Shown one piece after another: positions 53,143-62,392 of a stretch of DNA of 64,000 nt. The position numbers and the translations under genes are program-made. A model generated the notes under the pieces. It did not search any database. It was given only the letters and a program-made list of their open reading frames with translations, and had not been told where the DNA came from. The stretch's first letter is position 1. Each line of letters begins with the position of its first letter. Origin of the DNA: Serratia quinivorans (lineage in GTDB: Bacteria > Pseudomonadota > Gammaproteobacteria > Enterobacterales > Enterobacteriaceae); contig UGYN01000002.1 of the NCBI GenBank assembly GCA_900457075.1, forward strand, positions 682,001 to 746,000. Direction: 5' to 3'.

Positions 53143-53165
53143 AACGCCAACAGAATGTTGGCGTT
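53143..53165. repeat. Hairpin repeat, copy B
   Basis: Perfect palindromic arms AACGCCAAC/GTTGGCGTT around AGAAT, the same element as at 52993. It lies 31 bases before the end of yehS. Confidence 0.65.
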
Positions 53166-53196
53166 GGAAAGCCGGTGCCATAAAGAGCGGCGTGAC

Positions 53197-53661
53197 TTAT
53201 GCGCCGCGCAGGCGTTGCGCTAACCCTTTGAGGAAATAGCGCAGCATCTGATCGCCACAAGGGCGGAAGTTTTTGGTGCCTTCTTTGCGGAACAGCGCGC
53301 TCAATTCCGGCTTGGAAATACGGAATTCCACGGCGGTGAAGATCTGGTGCATGTCGGTATCTTTCAACTCGAAGGCTACACGCAGTTTTTTCAACACCAG
53401 ATTGTTGGTGATTGGCAGCTCCACTTCCGGCGCCGGGAACTTGTCGTCCTTGCCACGTTTGAAGAACACCAGACCGTTCAGGAAGTGCGCCATCACTTCG
53501 TCAGGGCAGTTTTCGAACCCCGGCTCGCCTTCCTTGATGACGTAAGTGCTCATTGCCGAGACCGCAACGTCGAAATTATCCAGCTTGATAATCTCAACCA
53601 TTTTCGCGTCGTTGATACCCAGCATGTAGCGCACGCTGCGCAGCACGTCATTGTTGATCAT
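53197..53661 (-). CDS. yehS: DUF1456 family protein YehS
   Basis: A 154-residue soluble protein with two DUF1456 repeats: NDVLRSVRYMLGINDAKMVE and, in the second half, NLVLKKLRVAFELKDTDMHQ, each followed by a conserved FL+GL segment (HFLNGLVFFKRG, YFLKGLAQRLRG). It is the E. coli YehS family, function unknown. The ATG at 53661 (MINNDV) is preceded by AAAGGC; 13 further upstream codons are open but unlikely. It is the next gene after phnE2 on the same strand, 103 bases away. Confidence 0.92.
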   Translation of the reverse strand: MINNDVLRSVRYMLGINDAKMVEIIKLDNFDVAVSAMSTYVIKEGEPGFENCPDEVMAHFLNGLVFFKRGKDDKFPAPEVELPITNNLVLKKLRVAFELKDTDMHQIFTAVEFRISKPELSALFRKEGTKNFRPCGDQMLRYFLKGLAQRLRGA

Positions 53662-53764
53662 AGAATTGCCTTTAGCTTGTAAACCGGAAGGCGCGCACAT
53701 TGTAATACCCTATACTGCTACGCCTTGAATATGTGCGGCAGTATAGGGATCAGAGCGGGGTTTC

Positions 53765-54664
53765 TCAATCGATTTGGCTTTTTTGCTGATACAGCGGGAT
53801 CTCTTCGCCAATAATGTATTTATTGCGCAGGATGGATGACACTTTATCCATTATCATCACCACCACCACCAGGATCAGGGTGATAAACATCACCACGTCC
53901 CAGTTCCACAGCCGCATGTTCTCCGCATACACCAGGCCGATACCGCCGGCACCGACAAAGCCCAGCACCGCCGCAGATCGGGTGTTGGATTCAATCTGGT
54001 ACAGGCTGAGCGCCAGAAAAGTGGGGAACGACTGGGTAAAGATACCGTAACGGTGCTTTTGCAGGCCGTTGGCACCGACCGCCGTCAGGCCGCGGCTGGG
54101 GGATTTATCCACCGCTTCATGCCCTTCGGCATAGAGTTTGCCGAGGAGCCCGACGTCCTGCATGACAATAGCCAATACCCCGGCCAACGGCCCCATGCCG
54201 ACGGCACGAACAAAAATCAGCCCCCAAATGGCCATGTCGATACCGCGCAGAATATCCAGCAAACGGCGCACCAGCACCGAAATCGGCCTCAACAACGGCG
54301 TCGACATCACGTTGCGTGCGGCAAAGAACGACAGCGGCAAGGCGATCAACGAAGCGGTAATGGTGCCGGCAAACACGATGCCGATGGTGATAAATATCTG
54401 CTGGAAATAGTACATAAACGGCCAGTTAACAAAATCATGCCAGACAAACATACGCATGAAATAACGGCCAAGCTGATGACAGCCGTTAATAAACTGCGGC
54501 CAGGCTATGCCAAAGAACTGGAAGAAGAACAGGTAATACAGTGCGATAGCCGCTGCCACAATGCCGATGGTGCGCAGGTAGCGGCGTTGCTGTGAGAAGA
54601 TCTCCGGGTGCTGCTGTTTAAGCGTTTGCAGCTTTTCCGTCGAAATAGTGGGTGCCGTTATCAT
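53765..54664 (-). CDS. phnE: Phosphonate ABC transporter permease PhnE (second)
   Basis: A 299-residue permease with about six helices. The PhnE EAA-type loop reads DKSPSRGLTAVGANGLQKHR then YGIFTQSFPTFL, followed by RSAAVLGFVGAGGIGLVYAE. It partners the other PhnE to form the channel for phosphonate or phosphite. It overlaps phnE1 by 4 bases. No phosphonate-degrading C-P lyase genes follow. Confidence 0.92.
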   Translation of the reverse strand: MITAPTISTEKLQTLKQQHPEIFSQQRRYLRTIGIVAAAIALYYLFFFQFFGIAWPQFINGCHQLGRYFMRMFVWHDFVNWPFMYYFQQIFITIGIVFAGTITASLIALPLSFFAARNVMSTPLLRPISVLVRRLLDILRGIDMAIWGLIFVRAVGMGPLAGVLAIVMQDVGLLGKLYAEGHEAVDKSPSRGLTAVGANGLQKHRYGIFTQSFPTFLALSLYQIESNTRSAAVLGFVGAGGIGLVYAENMRLWNWDVVMFITLILVVVVMIMDKVSSILRNKYIIGEEIPLYQQKSQID

Positions 54665-55524
54665 TTTTTCCCCTCCACGACGCGTTTGCGCAATTCACCT
54701 GAGGTGTAATCCAGCAGCGAAACTACCAGGATAATCAGCAGCAACGTCATGCTGACCTGATCGTAGCGATCGAGCTTGATATTGGTCATCAGCTCCTGAC
54801 CAATACCGCCCGCCCCCACCAACCCCAGAATGGTCGACTGGCGGAAGTTGATTTCCAGGCGCATAAAACTGTACGAAAGAAACACCGGTTTCACCTGTGG
54901 CCACATGCCAAAACGCATGCGCTGTAACGGTGTCGCTCCGCAGGCCGTCAGCCCGCGCACCGGCTTGTTGGAGGCGGTTTCAATCGACTCATAAAACAGT
55001 TTGGTCAGGCTGCCAATGGTATGCAGCGCCAATGCCAGAAAGCCCGGAATGGCCCCGATACCGAACGCCATCACGAACATCACCGCCCACGCCAGCTCCG
55101 GCATGGTGCGTAAAAAGGCCACCAGCGTGCGGATCGCCATGCGCAACGTTGCCGGGCTATGGGTGTTGTTGGCCGCCAGAAACGCCAGAACGCCCGCCAC
55201 CAGCACTGAAAGAAGGGTCGCCGCCAGCGCCAGTTGCAGCGTTTCCCAGATCAGCGGCAGTTGAATGTTCAGCCGGTAACCCCAGTAGGCCAATGACCCC
55301 TCGGTGTGCCCGTCAGCGAACAGTAAGCGCCAGTGTAAGGTCGGGATGGTTTCTGCCAGATAATCAAAGAAATGAGGGATCGACAGCCACACGGTGTGCA
55401 GGTTGAACTCGGCGATATTGCCGGCGCCCAGGTAGAGCGCCACCAGACCGAGCGACCAGATCAGCGTCTCGCGTTTTTGCTTGCTGCGAACCTGCTGGTA
55501 ATAGTGCGCAAAATCTTTATTCAA
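54661..55524 (-). CDS. phnE: Phosphonate ABC transporter permease PhnE (first)
   Basis: A 287-residue inner-membrane permease. The loop ETASNKPVRGLTACGATPLQ and FRQSTILGLVGAGGIGQELM match PhnE. It probably forms a heterodimer with the following permease. It starts 76 bases after the phnD stop, the gap being occupied by a 12-bp hairpin that should lower expression relative to phnD. Confidence 0.92.
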   Translation of the reverse strand: MNKDFAHYYQQVRSKQKRETLIWSLGLVALYLGAGNIAEFNLHTVWLSIPHFFDYLAETIPTLHWRLLFADGHTEGSLAYWGYRLNIQLPLIWETLQLALAATLLSVLVAGVLAFLAANNTHSPATLRMAIRTLVAFLRTMPELAWAVMFVMAFGIGAIPGFLALALHTIGSLTKLFYESIETASNKPVRGLTACGATPLQRMRFGMWPQVKPVFLSYSFMRLEINFRQSTILGLVGAGGIGQELMTNIKLDRYDQVSMTLLLIILVVSLLDYTSGELRKRVVEGKK

Positions 55525-55547
55525 AATAGATTTCCATCTTATGGAAC

Positions 55548-55573
55548 AAGGGGTTCAGCACGCTGAACCCCTT
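55548..55573. terminator. Intercistronic hairpin between phnD and phnE
   Basis: A perfect 12-bp stem AAGGGGTTCAGC/GCTGAACCCCTT with a 2-base nominal loop and no T run on the minus strand. It probably protects the phnD message or partly terminates transcription, as is common after binding-protein genes. Confidence 0.65.
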
Positions 55574-55600
55574 TGGATCGATCAGGACGTAATCCGATGA

Positions 55601-56533
55601 TTAACGGTCGCCTTTGGTCAGCTCACGCTTCATATCGATGATGTTCTGGTATTCCGCCAGGGTGGTCTCGCCGATGTGCTGTTTGCCGCCCATCGCTTTG
55701 ATAAAGCACTGGTGATCGTCCTTATCCAGCTTCTTGATCGCGGTGACGACTTTGGCTTTAAACTCTGCCGGCAGCGCGTTGCTCACCAGGATTGGACCGT
55801 TCGGGATCAGCGGCGACTGCCAGATAATGCGGATCTGCTTCATCAGGTCCGGGTGATCCATACGGATCATGCGGGTGAACGCGCCGCTGGTATAACCGGT
55901 GTTGTAGTCGCCGATCATCGACGCCCAGGTCACTGCGCCTTCAAACTGACCGTTCAGTACGCCGAGGACGTCCTGCTCATGGCCACCGGAGAAGGTCACG
56001 CTGGAGAAAGTATTGTTGTATTTGTTGTCTACCGTGCCGCCAAACAGTTTCTTGAATTCCTGGTTCGGGATCAGGAAGCCGGAGGTAGAATCCGGATCGG
56101 CGAAGCCCACGGCCTTGCCTTTCAGGTCTTCCAGCTTTTTATATGGACTACCGGCTTTAACGATCACCACCGAGTGGTAACCACGGGATTGGTCGACGTC
56201 ATCAACCGCGATACCGACGATATCCACCGCTTTCGGATCCTTGATGTACACCGAGGCAAACGACGACGGCGACATGCTCAACACCAGGTCGATCTTGCCG
56301 CCCAACAGGCCCTGAATGACGCCGGAATAGTCGGAGGAGTTACGCAGTTTGGTGTCAACGCCAAGCTCCTTGTCCAGGAACTGTTTAACGCATTGGTTAT
56401 CACCAATTTGCTGGGTGGCGTTTTGCCCACCGAGAATACCCAGATTCAATACTTTGGGTGCGTCCGCTGCAGTAGCGTTAAATACCATCATCGCGCCGGC
56501 CATCAGGGTGGTCAGACTCAATACTTTTTTCAT
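55601..56533 (-). CDS. phnD: Phosphonate ABC transporter substrate-binding protein PhnD
   Basis: A 310-residue periplasmic receptor. The signal peptide is MKKVLSLTTLMAGAMMVFNA, cleaved at TAA-DAPK. PhnD motifs are KIDLVLSMSPSSFASVYIKD, GYHSVVIVKAGSPYKKLEDL and VGFADPDSTSGFLIPNQEFK, and WASMIGDYNTGY lies in the ligand-gating region. It binds phosphonates, phosphate esters or phosphite. Located 39 bases downstream of phnC. Confidence 0.94.
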   Translation of the reverse strand: MKKVLSLTTLMAGAMMVFNATAADAPKVLNLGILGGQNATQQIGDNQCVKQFLDKELGVDTKLRNSSDYSGVIQGLLGGKIDLVLSMSPSSFASVYIKDPKAVDIVGIAVDDVDQSRGYHSVVIVKAGSPYKKLEDLKGKAVGFADPDSTSGFLIPNQEFKKLFGGTVDNKYNNTFSSVTFSGGHEQDVLGVLNGQFEGAVTWASMIGDYNTGYTSGAFTRMIRMDHPDLMKQIRIIWQSPLIPNGPILVSNALPAEFKAKVVTAIKKLDKDDHQCFIKAMGGKQHIGETTLAEYQNIIDMKRELTKGDR

Positions 56534-56572
56534 TACGCTGCCTTGTGTGTAAAGGTAAAAGTGAAGAAATAC

Positions 56573-57406
56573 TCAATGGATTTGATTGGCTTCCTCGCCA
56601 TACAGCTGGTGCAGTATCCGTTCGTTCAGTTGCGACGGATGACCGTCAAACACAATTTTGCCCTGGGCAATACCAATCACCCGGGTGCAATATTCTTTCA
56701 CCAGTTCGACCGAGTGCAGATTCACCATCACCGCAATGTCGTTTTCACTGACTTTTTGCAGCGCATCCATAATGCGACGGGTGTTTTTCGGATCGAGTGA
56801 TGCCACCGGCTCATCGGCCAGCAGAATTTTGGGGTTTTGCATCAGCGCACGGCAAATCGCCACGCGCTGCATCTGACCACCGGACAGGTTCTCGGCGCGC
56901 TGCAACGCATGCGGCAGCATATTGAGCCATTGCAACAGTTCGATGGCGCGGGCGCGGTCGGCGTCATCAAACAGTTTGAAGAAGGATTTCAGGGTAGAAG
57001 TGTGGCTCAGACGACCCAACAGCACGTTGGTTATCACGTCCAACCGTGGTACCAGGCAGAAGTCCTGGAAGATCATGCCGCAACGGGCACGCCACTGGCG
57101 CATTTGGCGGGCGCTCAGTTGTGCGATGTCCTGTGCCACACCGTCATCTTCAAAGTGCAGCATCTCGCCGCAGCTCGAAGGAATGGTGCCGTTCAGGGTG
57201 TGCAGCAGAGTAGATTTACCGGCGCCGGAACGGCCGATCACCGCCACGAATTCGCCAACGTGCAGGTCGAAATTGATATCGTCCAGCACCCGTTGCTGTG
57301 ATTTATAAGCTTTGCCCAAGCCTTTTACCGATAACACCTTGCGGGAGGATAGCGGTTGTTGCCCTGGAAAGTCGGTGGTTGCTAGTTTTAACTGTGCCTG
57401 ACCCAT
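56573..57406 (-). CDS. phnC: Phosphonate ABC transporter ATP-binding protein PhnC
   Basis: A 277-residue ATPase. It has Walker [10 protein letters not shown], the Q-loop [20 protein letters not shown], signature [20 protein letters not shown] and Walker [15 protein letters not shown], with [19 protein letters not shown] after it. It energises the PhnE permeases. First gene of phnCDEE; a Pho-box-like sequence lies ~50 bases upstream. The N-terminus is ~15 residues longer than in E. coli; an internal start is possible. Confidence 0.93.
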   Translation of the reverse strand: MGQAQLKLATTDFPGQQPLSSRKVLSVKGLGKAYKSQQRVLDDINFDLHVGEFVAVIGRSGAGKSTLLHTLNGTIPSSCGEMLHFEDDGVAQDIAQLSARQMRQWRARCGMIFQDFCLVPRLDVITNVLLGRLSHTSTLKSFFKLFDDADRARAIELLQWLNMLPHALQRAENLSGGQMQRVAICRALMQNPKILLADEPVASLDPKNTRRIMDALQKVSENDIAVMVNLHSVELVKEYCTRVIGIAQGKIVFDGHPSQLNERILHQLYGEEANQIH

Positions 57407-57452
57407 ATGATTTCTCTGGTTTCAGTGGCTAATCATTATGGGCACCTATTAA

Positions 57453-57470
57453 CGAATAACTTTGTGACAA
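57453..57470 (-). promoter_or_regulatory. Pho-box-like site upstream of phnC
   Basis: On the minus strand TTGTCACAAAGTTATTCG matches 12 of 18 positions of a PhoB box such as CTGTCATAAAGTTGTCAC, including GTCA and AAAGTT. It is 47 bases upstream of the phnC start, in the right orientation. Confidence 0.5.
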
Positions 57471-57490
57471 CGGGATGATGGTTTTATGGC

Positions 57491-57519
57491 CGGGAAATGA
57501 CGAATGCCGTCATTTCCCG
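57491..57519. terminator. Hairpin after lgoD
   Basis: A perfect 12-bp stem CGGGAAATGACG/CGTCATTTCCCG with loop AATGC lies directly after the lgoD stop (minus strand). There is no T run, but the stem is strong. It separates lgoD from phnC. Confidence 0.6.
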
Positions 57520-57525
57520 CCGGGG

Positions 57526-58538
57526 TTAAAAGCGAATAAGGCCTTTAATCAGCTGCTGGTTATTGATCACCTGTTCTTCATAATGCTGCGCCAGGCTGTC
57601 GAAGTCGAACTGGTGGGACAGCATCATCCGGGCGGTGATCGCCCCTGCCGCCATCAAACGACCGACCTTGGCGAAATCCTCTTCGGTCGCATTGCGACTG
57701 CCCATCAGGGTGGTTTCTTTTTTATGGAACTCGGGGTCCGAGAATTGCAAATCCCCCTTGAACAGCCCAACAAAAACGATGCTGCCGCCGTGACGGATCA
57801 GGTTGACGGCATTGTTCATCGCCTGTCGGCTGCCGGTGGCGTCGATCACTTTCGCCGCCAGCATACCGCCAAACTGGCCACGCAGTTGGGCTTCAAACTG
57901 CCCGTCCTGCGGATCGAGCGTCGGCAGTTGCAGCACCTGCTCGACATGCCGCCGCCGTTCGGCGCTGGTATCAACCACCACCACCTGCGCCCCGTCAGCC
58001 TTGGCGATCGCCGCCACGCCCAGGCCGATGGCCCGGCCCCCACCACCAATAGCGGATCGTCCGGCGCTATGGCCGCACGGCGAACCGCATGAGCGCTGAT
58101 GGCAAACGGCTCAATCAGGGCCGCGGCCTCTGGCGCCACGTCGTCCACCGCCAGCAGGTTGCTGACCGGCACGCTGAGATACTCGCAAAAGCCGCCGTCC
58201 TGATGTACGCCAATCACCGAAATATTCTCGCAGCAGTTGGTTTTGCCACTCTGGCAGGCACCGCAATGATGGCAGGCAAGATAGGGCATCACCGTCACGC
58301 GCTGCCCTACCCGCCAGCCGGCCGTCTGACTGCCGAGACTGACAATTTCGCCGCATATTTCATGGCCCAGGACCCGCGGATAACTAAAGAAAGGTTGCTG
58401 ACCGGACCAGGCGTGAATATCCGTGCCGCAAATGCCCACGGTAATCATTTTGATCACCGCTTCGGCCTGCGCAGGAATAGGTGCCGGACGCTGCTGATAA
58501 ATTAATTTCGTTGGTTGCTCGAGAACTAATACTTTCAT
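57526..58538 (-). pseudogene. lgoD: L-galactonate 5-dehydrogenase LgoD, frameshifted
   Basis: Joined length is ~337 residues. It is a zinc-dependent medium-chain dehydrogenase: GHEICGEIVSLG, structural-zinc cysteines CHHCGACQSGKTNCCE, and the NAD loop VVGAGPIGLG once corrected. The frame breaks at 58030-58031, where GG should be GGG on the plus strand. The second frame continues VAAIAKADGAQVVVVDTSAE to the end. The sequence closely follows E. coli YjjN/LgoD, which oxidises L-galactonate to D-tagaturonate. It is divergent from lgoR. Both halves are otherwise intact, so a read error is plausible. Confidence 0.85.
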
Positions 58539-58638
58539 TTTTTTATAACCTCCCCTTTATTTATGGGAAGAGTTATTAAATAAAAGCGCCGCCAGGCATG
58601 AAGTCGGAAGCGAGATCTGTGAAGCAGTACAAAATAAA

Positions 58639-58660
58639 CCGCTTTAAATTGGTTTTAAAT
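58639..58660 (-). promoter_or_regulatory. Candidate LgoR operator upstream of lgoD
   Basis: The minus strand reads ATTTAAAACC, A, then ATTTAAAGCGG: two related 10-mers on an 11-base step. 18 of 22 bases are shared with the element before lgoT (59632-59653), and both point toward the catabolic gene. Confidence 0.55.
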
Positions 58661-58684
58661 AGATAAAAAACATCCGAGGCTCGC

Positions 58685-59590
58685 ATGAGCAGAACCCAGA
58701 ACCTGCGCCACAATGTGGTTAACCAGATGATTGACGGTATCAATAATAACCACCTGCGCTCGCCGCTGCCCTCCCAGGCCGCATTGGCCGAAATGTACAA
58801 TATCAGCCGCACCACGGTGCGCCATACGTTGACGCATTTGTTCCAACGCGGCGTGCTGGAAAAGGTCGGCGACGACTATGTGATTTTACGCCAGCCACAG
58901 CCGGAAGACGGTTTCGACTGCCAAAGCCCTTCCCTGGACGAACAGGGAAAAAGGTTCGAAAAAGCGTTCTACCAGATGATTAATCAGAAACAGCTGCGCG
59001 CCGGGGACAGCTTCAGCGAGCTGCAACTGGCGCGCGCGGTCAATGTAAGCCCGGTGGTGGTGCGGGAATTTCTGCTGCACTTCAGCCGTTACAATCTGAT
59101 CGAAAGCAGCAAGCGCGGGCAATGGCGCATGAAGCAGTTTGACCAGCGTTATGCCGAACAGCTGTTTGAGCTGCGTCAAATGCTGGAAACGCACGCCCTG
59201 TCCCACTTTATCAATCTGCCGGCGCATGACCCACGCTGGCTGCAGGCCAGGGAACTGCTGAGCCGCCACCGCCAATTACGGGAATATATCAGCGACAATT
59301 ATCGCCTGTTTTCCCAGTTGGATCGCGACTTCCACCTGCTGATCCTTTCCGCCGCCAATAACCCTTTTTTCAATCAGTCGCTGGAGATCATTTCGGTGAT
59401 TTTCCACTTCCATTATCAGTGGGATGAGACCGATCTTAAACAGCGTAATATCATTGCCATTGAAGAACACATGACCATTCTCAGCGCGCTTATTTGCCGT
59501 AACGATCAGGAAGCCATCAACGCGCTGCACCGCCATTTGGATACCGCCAAACAGTCGATGATCCGCTCACTCAATCAGACCATCGCCTGA
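58685..59590 (+). CDS. lgoR: GntR family regulator of L-galactonate genes, LgoR
   Basis: A 301-residue FCD-type GntR protein. It starts MSRTQNLRHNVVNQMIDGIN, has the HTH PLPSQAALAEMYNISRTTVR, a second winged-helix-like segment (FSELQLARAVNVSPVVVREF) and the FCD ligand domain (LFELRQMLETHALSHFINLP, FSQLDRDFHLLILSAANNPF). It is nearly colinear with E. coli YjjM/LgoR, which controls lgoT and lgoD. It is flanked by lgoD (divergent) and lgoT (same strand), as expected for a local regulator. Confidence 0.92.
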   Translation: MSRTQNLRHNVVNQMIDGINNNHLRSPLPSQAALAEMYNISRTTVRHTLTHLFQRGVLEKVGDDYVILRQPQPEDGFDCQSPSLDEQGKRFEKAFYQMINQKQLRAGDSFSELQLARAVNVSPVVVREFLLHFSRYNLIESSKRGQWRMKQFDQRYAEQLFELRQMLETHALSHFINLPAHDPRWLQARELLSRHRQLREYISDNYRLFSQLDRDFHLLILSAANNPFFNQSLEIISVIFHFHYQWDETDLKQRNIIAIEEHMTILSALICRNDQEAINALHRHLDTAKQSMIRSLNQTIA

Positions 59591-59594
59591 GCCA

Positions 59595-59626
59595 CAGGGT
59601 GTTTTTTATCGATAAAAAACACCCTG
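59595..59626. repeat. Perfect 32-bp palindrome after lgoR
   Basis: Each 16-base arm is CAGGGTGTTTTTTATC and its complement, meeting at ATCGAT. It starts 4 bases after the lgoR stop and probably terminates that gene, with the T stretch inside the stem; it might also be a binding site. Confidence 0.65.
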
Positions 59627-59631
59627 CCGTC

Positions 59632-59653
59632 ATTTAAAACCGATAAAAAGCAG
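59632..59653 (+). promoter_or_regulatory. Candidate LgoR operator upstream of lgoT
   Basis: Plus strand reads ATTTAAAACC, G, then ATAAAAAGCAG: the same tandem element as before lgoD, with 18 of 22 bases identical. It lies 163 bases upstream of the lgoT ATG. Confidence 0.55.
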
Positions 59654-59815
59654 CAAAATACTGGCTGTCGCACGGAACCGTAACAAAACCCACCGCCTAA
59701 AATATTTCGCCCTCTAGGCTTACTGCCGACCACCTGCTAATACCTTCATTAAGACACCACCCAGGGGAATACCCGGAATAATAAATATTATTAATGCGAA
59801 ATTCTGGAGGATGAA

Positions 59816-61174
59816 ATGGAAAGAAGTCATACGATTAATACCGGGAAGGAACAGGGTGAACCCTATTCCGATCACATAATTCCGATGCCGCCGGAGGGAA
59901 TGCTGGTTCGTTCGGCCAGAATTAAAAAAATTCAAACCACGGCCATGTTGTTGTTATTTTTGGCAGCCATAATCAACTTTCTTGACCGCAGTTCACTCTC
60001 GGTGGCGAACTCCACCATCCGGCAAGAAATGGGGCTGAGCGGTACCGAAATCGGCTTGTTGCTGTCGGCATTCTCCCTGGCCTATGGCATCGCCCAGTTG
60101 CCCTGCGGCCTGCTGCTGGATCGTAAAGGTCCACGCATCATGCTGGGGATCGGCATGTTTGTCTGGTCGGTATTCCAGACGCTGTCCGGCATGATCCACA
60201 ACTTTACCCAATTTATCTGGGTACGTATCGGGCTGGGAATTGGCGAAGCCCCCATGAACCCGTGCGGCGTAAAGGTGATCAACGACTGGTTCAATATCAA
60301 GGATCGCGGCATGCCGATGGGTATTTTTAATGCCGCTTCGACCATCGGGCTGGCGATCAGCCCACCGATCCTCACCGCCATGATGCTGGCCTTCGGTTGG
60401 CGCGGCATGTTTATCACCATCGGCGTATTGGGTATCGCACTGTCCATCGGCTGGTACATGCTGTACCGCAACCGACAGGACGTCAGCCTGAGCGCTCAGG
60501 AACAGGCCTATTTGAATGCCGGTAGCGTCAGCGCCCGACCTGAACCAATGAACTTTCGCGAGTGGCGAGCGCTATTCAGGAACCGTACCATGTGGGGCAT
60601 GATGATTGGCTTCAGCGGCATTAACTACACCGCCTGGCTGTACCTGGCCTGGCTGCCGGGTTATCTGCAGACCACTTACCATCTGGATCTGAAAAGCACC
60701 GGACTGCTGAGTGCCATTCCGTTCCTGTTTGGCGCCGCCGGCATGTTGTCGAACGGCTTCGTCACCGACTTTTTGGTACGTCGCGGCATGGCACCGCTAA
60801 AAAGCCGCAAAATTTGCATCGTCGCCGGTATGTTACTGTCCGCTTCCTTTACCGCCGTGGTCGCTCAGGCCACCACCACCTACAGCGCGGTATTGTTGAT
60901 CGGCATGGCGCTGTTTTGCATTCACTTTGCCGGTACCTCCTGCTGGGGCCTGATCCACGTGGCGGTGAATTCACGCATGACCGCTTCGGTCGGCAGCATT
61001 CAAAACTTCGCCAGCTTTATCTTTGCTTCATTCGCGCCAGTGGTCACCGGTTGGATCCTGGATACCACCCACTCTTTCAGCCTGGCCCTTACCCTCTGCT
61101 CCTGCTTTACCGTCATCGGCGCGCTGTCGTATATCTTCGTGGTTAAACACCCGATCGTTGACAGCGCCGCCTGA
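59816..61174 (+). CDS. lgoT: L-galactonate MFS transporter LgoT
   Basis: A 452-residue, 12-helix anion:cation symporter of the major facilitator family. Diagnostic segments: INFLDRSSLSVANSTIRQEM, GIAQLPCGLLLDRKGPRIML, GIGEAPMNPCGVKVINDWFN and IHFAGTSCWGLIHVAVNSRM. It is colinear with E. coli YjjL/LgoT, the L-galactonate permease. GGAGG precedes the ATG at 59816. It lies downstream of lgoR but with its own control region, including the shared 22-bp element. It ends 26 bases before the convergent trpS gene. Confidence 0.93.
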   Translation: MERSHTINTGKEQGEPYSDHIIPMPPEGMLVRSARIKKIQTTAMLLLFLAAIINFLDRSSLSVANSTIRQEMGLSGTEIGLLLSAFSLAYGIAQLPCGLLLDRKGPRIMLGIGMFVWSVFQTLSGMIHNFTQFIWVRIGLGIGEAPMNPCGVKVINDWFNIKDRGMPMGIFNAASTIGLAISPPILTAMMLAFGWRGMFITIGVLGIALSIGWYMLYRNRQDVSLSAQEQAYLNAGSVSARPEPMNFREWRALFRNRTMWGMMIGFSGINYTAWLYLAWLPGYLQTTYHLDLKSTGLLSAIPFLFGAAGMLSNGFVTDFLVRRGMAPLKSRKICIVAGMLLSASFTAVVAQATTTYSAVLLIGMALFCIHFAGTSCWGLIHVAVNSRMTASVGSIQNFASFIFASFAPVVTGWILDTTHSFSLALTLCSCFTVIGALSYIFVVKHPIVDSAA

Positions 61175-61200
61175 CGCTCACCCAACAGAGGGGCTGGCAC

Positions 61201-62241
<1,041 letters not shown>

Positions 62242-62250
62242 TCAACGCAA

Positions 62251-62278
62251 TAAAAATGCCGCCAGAACCGGCGGCATT
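62251..62278 (-). terminator. Attenuator terminator in the trpS leader
   Basis: Minus-strand stem AATGCCGCC/GGCGGCATT (62278-62270 and 62263-62255) with a 6-base loop, followed by TTTTT. The 5' arm can instead pair with GGCGGCA at 62306-62300, just after the leader-peptide stop, giving a mutually exclusive antiterminator. Confidence 0.88.
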
Positions 62279-62307
62279 GAAAAGAGGTGTGAATACCCGT
62301 GCCGCCT

Positions 62308-62361
62308 TTAGAAGAGGCGCCACCAGGACTGATTGAGTGTGGATTGCATCGGTATATTCAT
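62308..62361 (-). CDS. Trp-codon leader peptide of the trpS attenuator
   Basis: The 17-codon frame MNIPMQSTLNQSWWRLF has tandem Trp codons (TGG TGG, 62325-62320) placed four and five codons before the stop. Directly after them CGCCT (62319-62315) can pair with AGGCG (62307-62303), which overlaps the antiterminator strand. A ribosome stalled at the Trp codons would mask the first arm and free GGCGGCA for antitermination; one at the stop would block it. A TTGACA/TACCTT promoter (62396-62368) would start transcription almost at the ATG, so the peptide may be leaderless, or a promoter further upstream is used. Confidence 0.8.
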   Translation of the reverse strand: MNIPMQSTLNQSWWRLF

Positions 62362-62392
62362 GCTTTTAAGGTATCCCCCAGTATGGGCGTTG

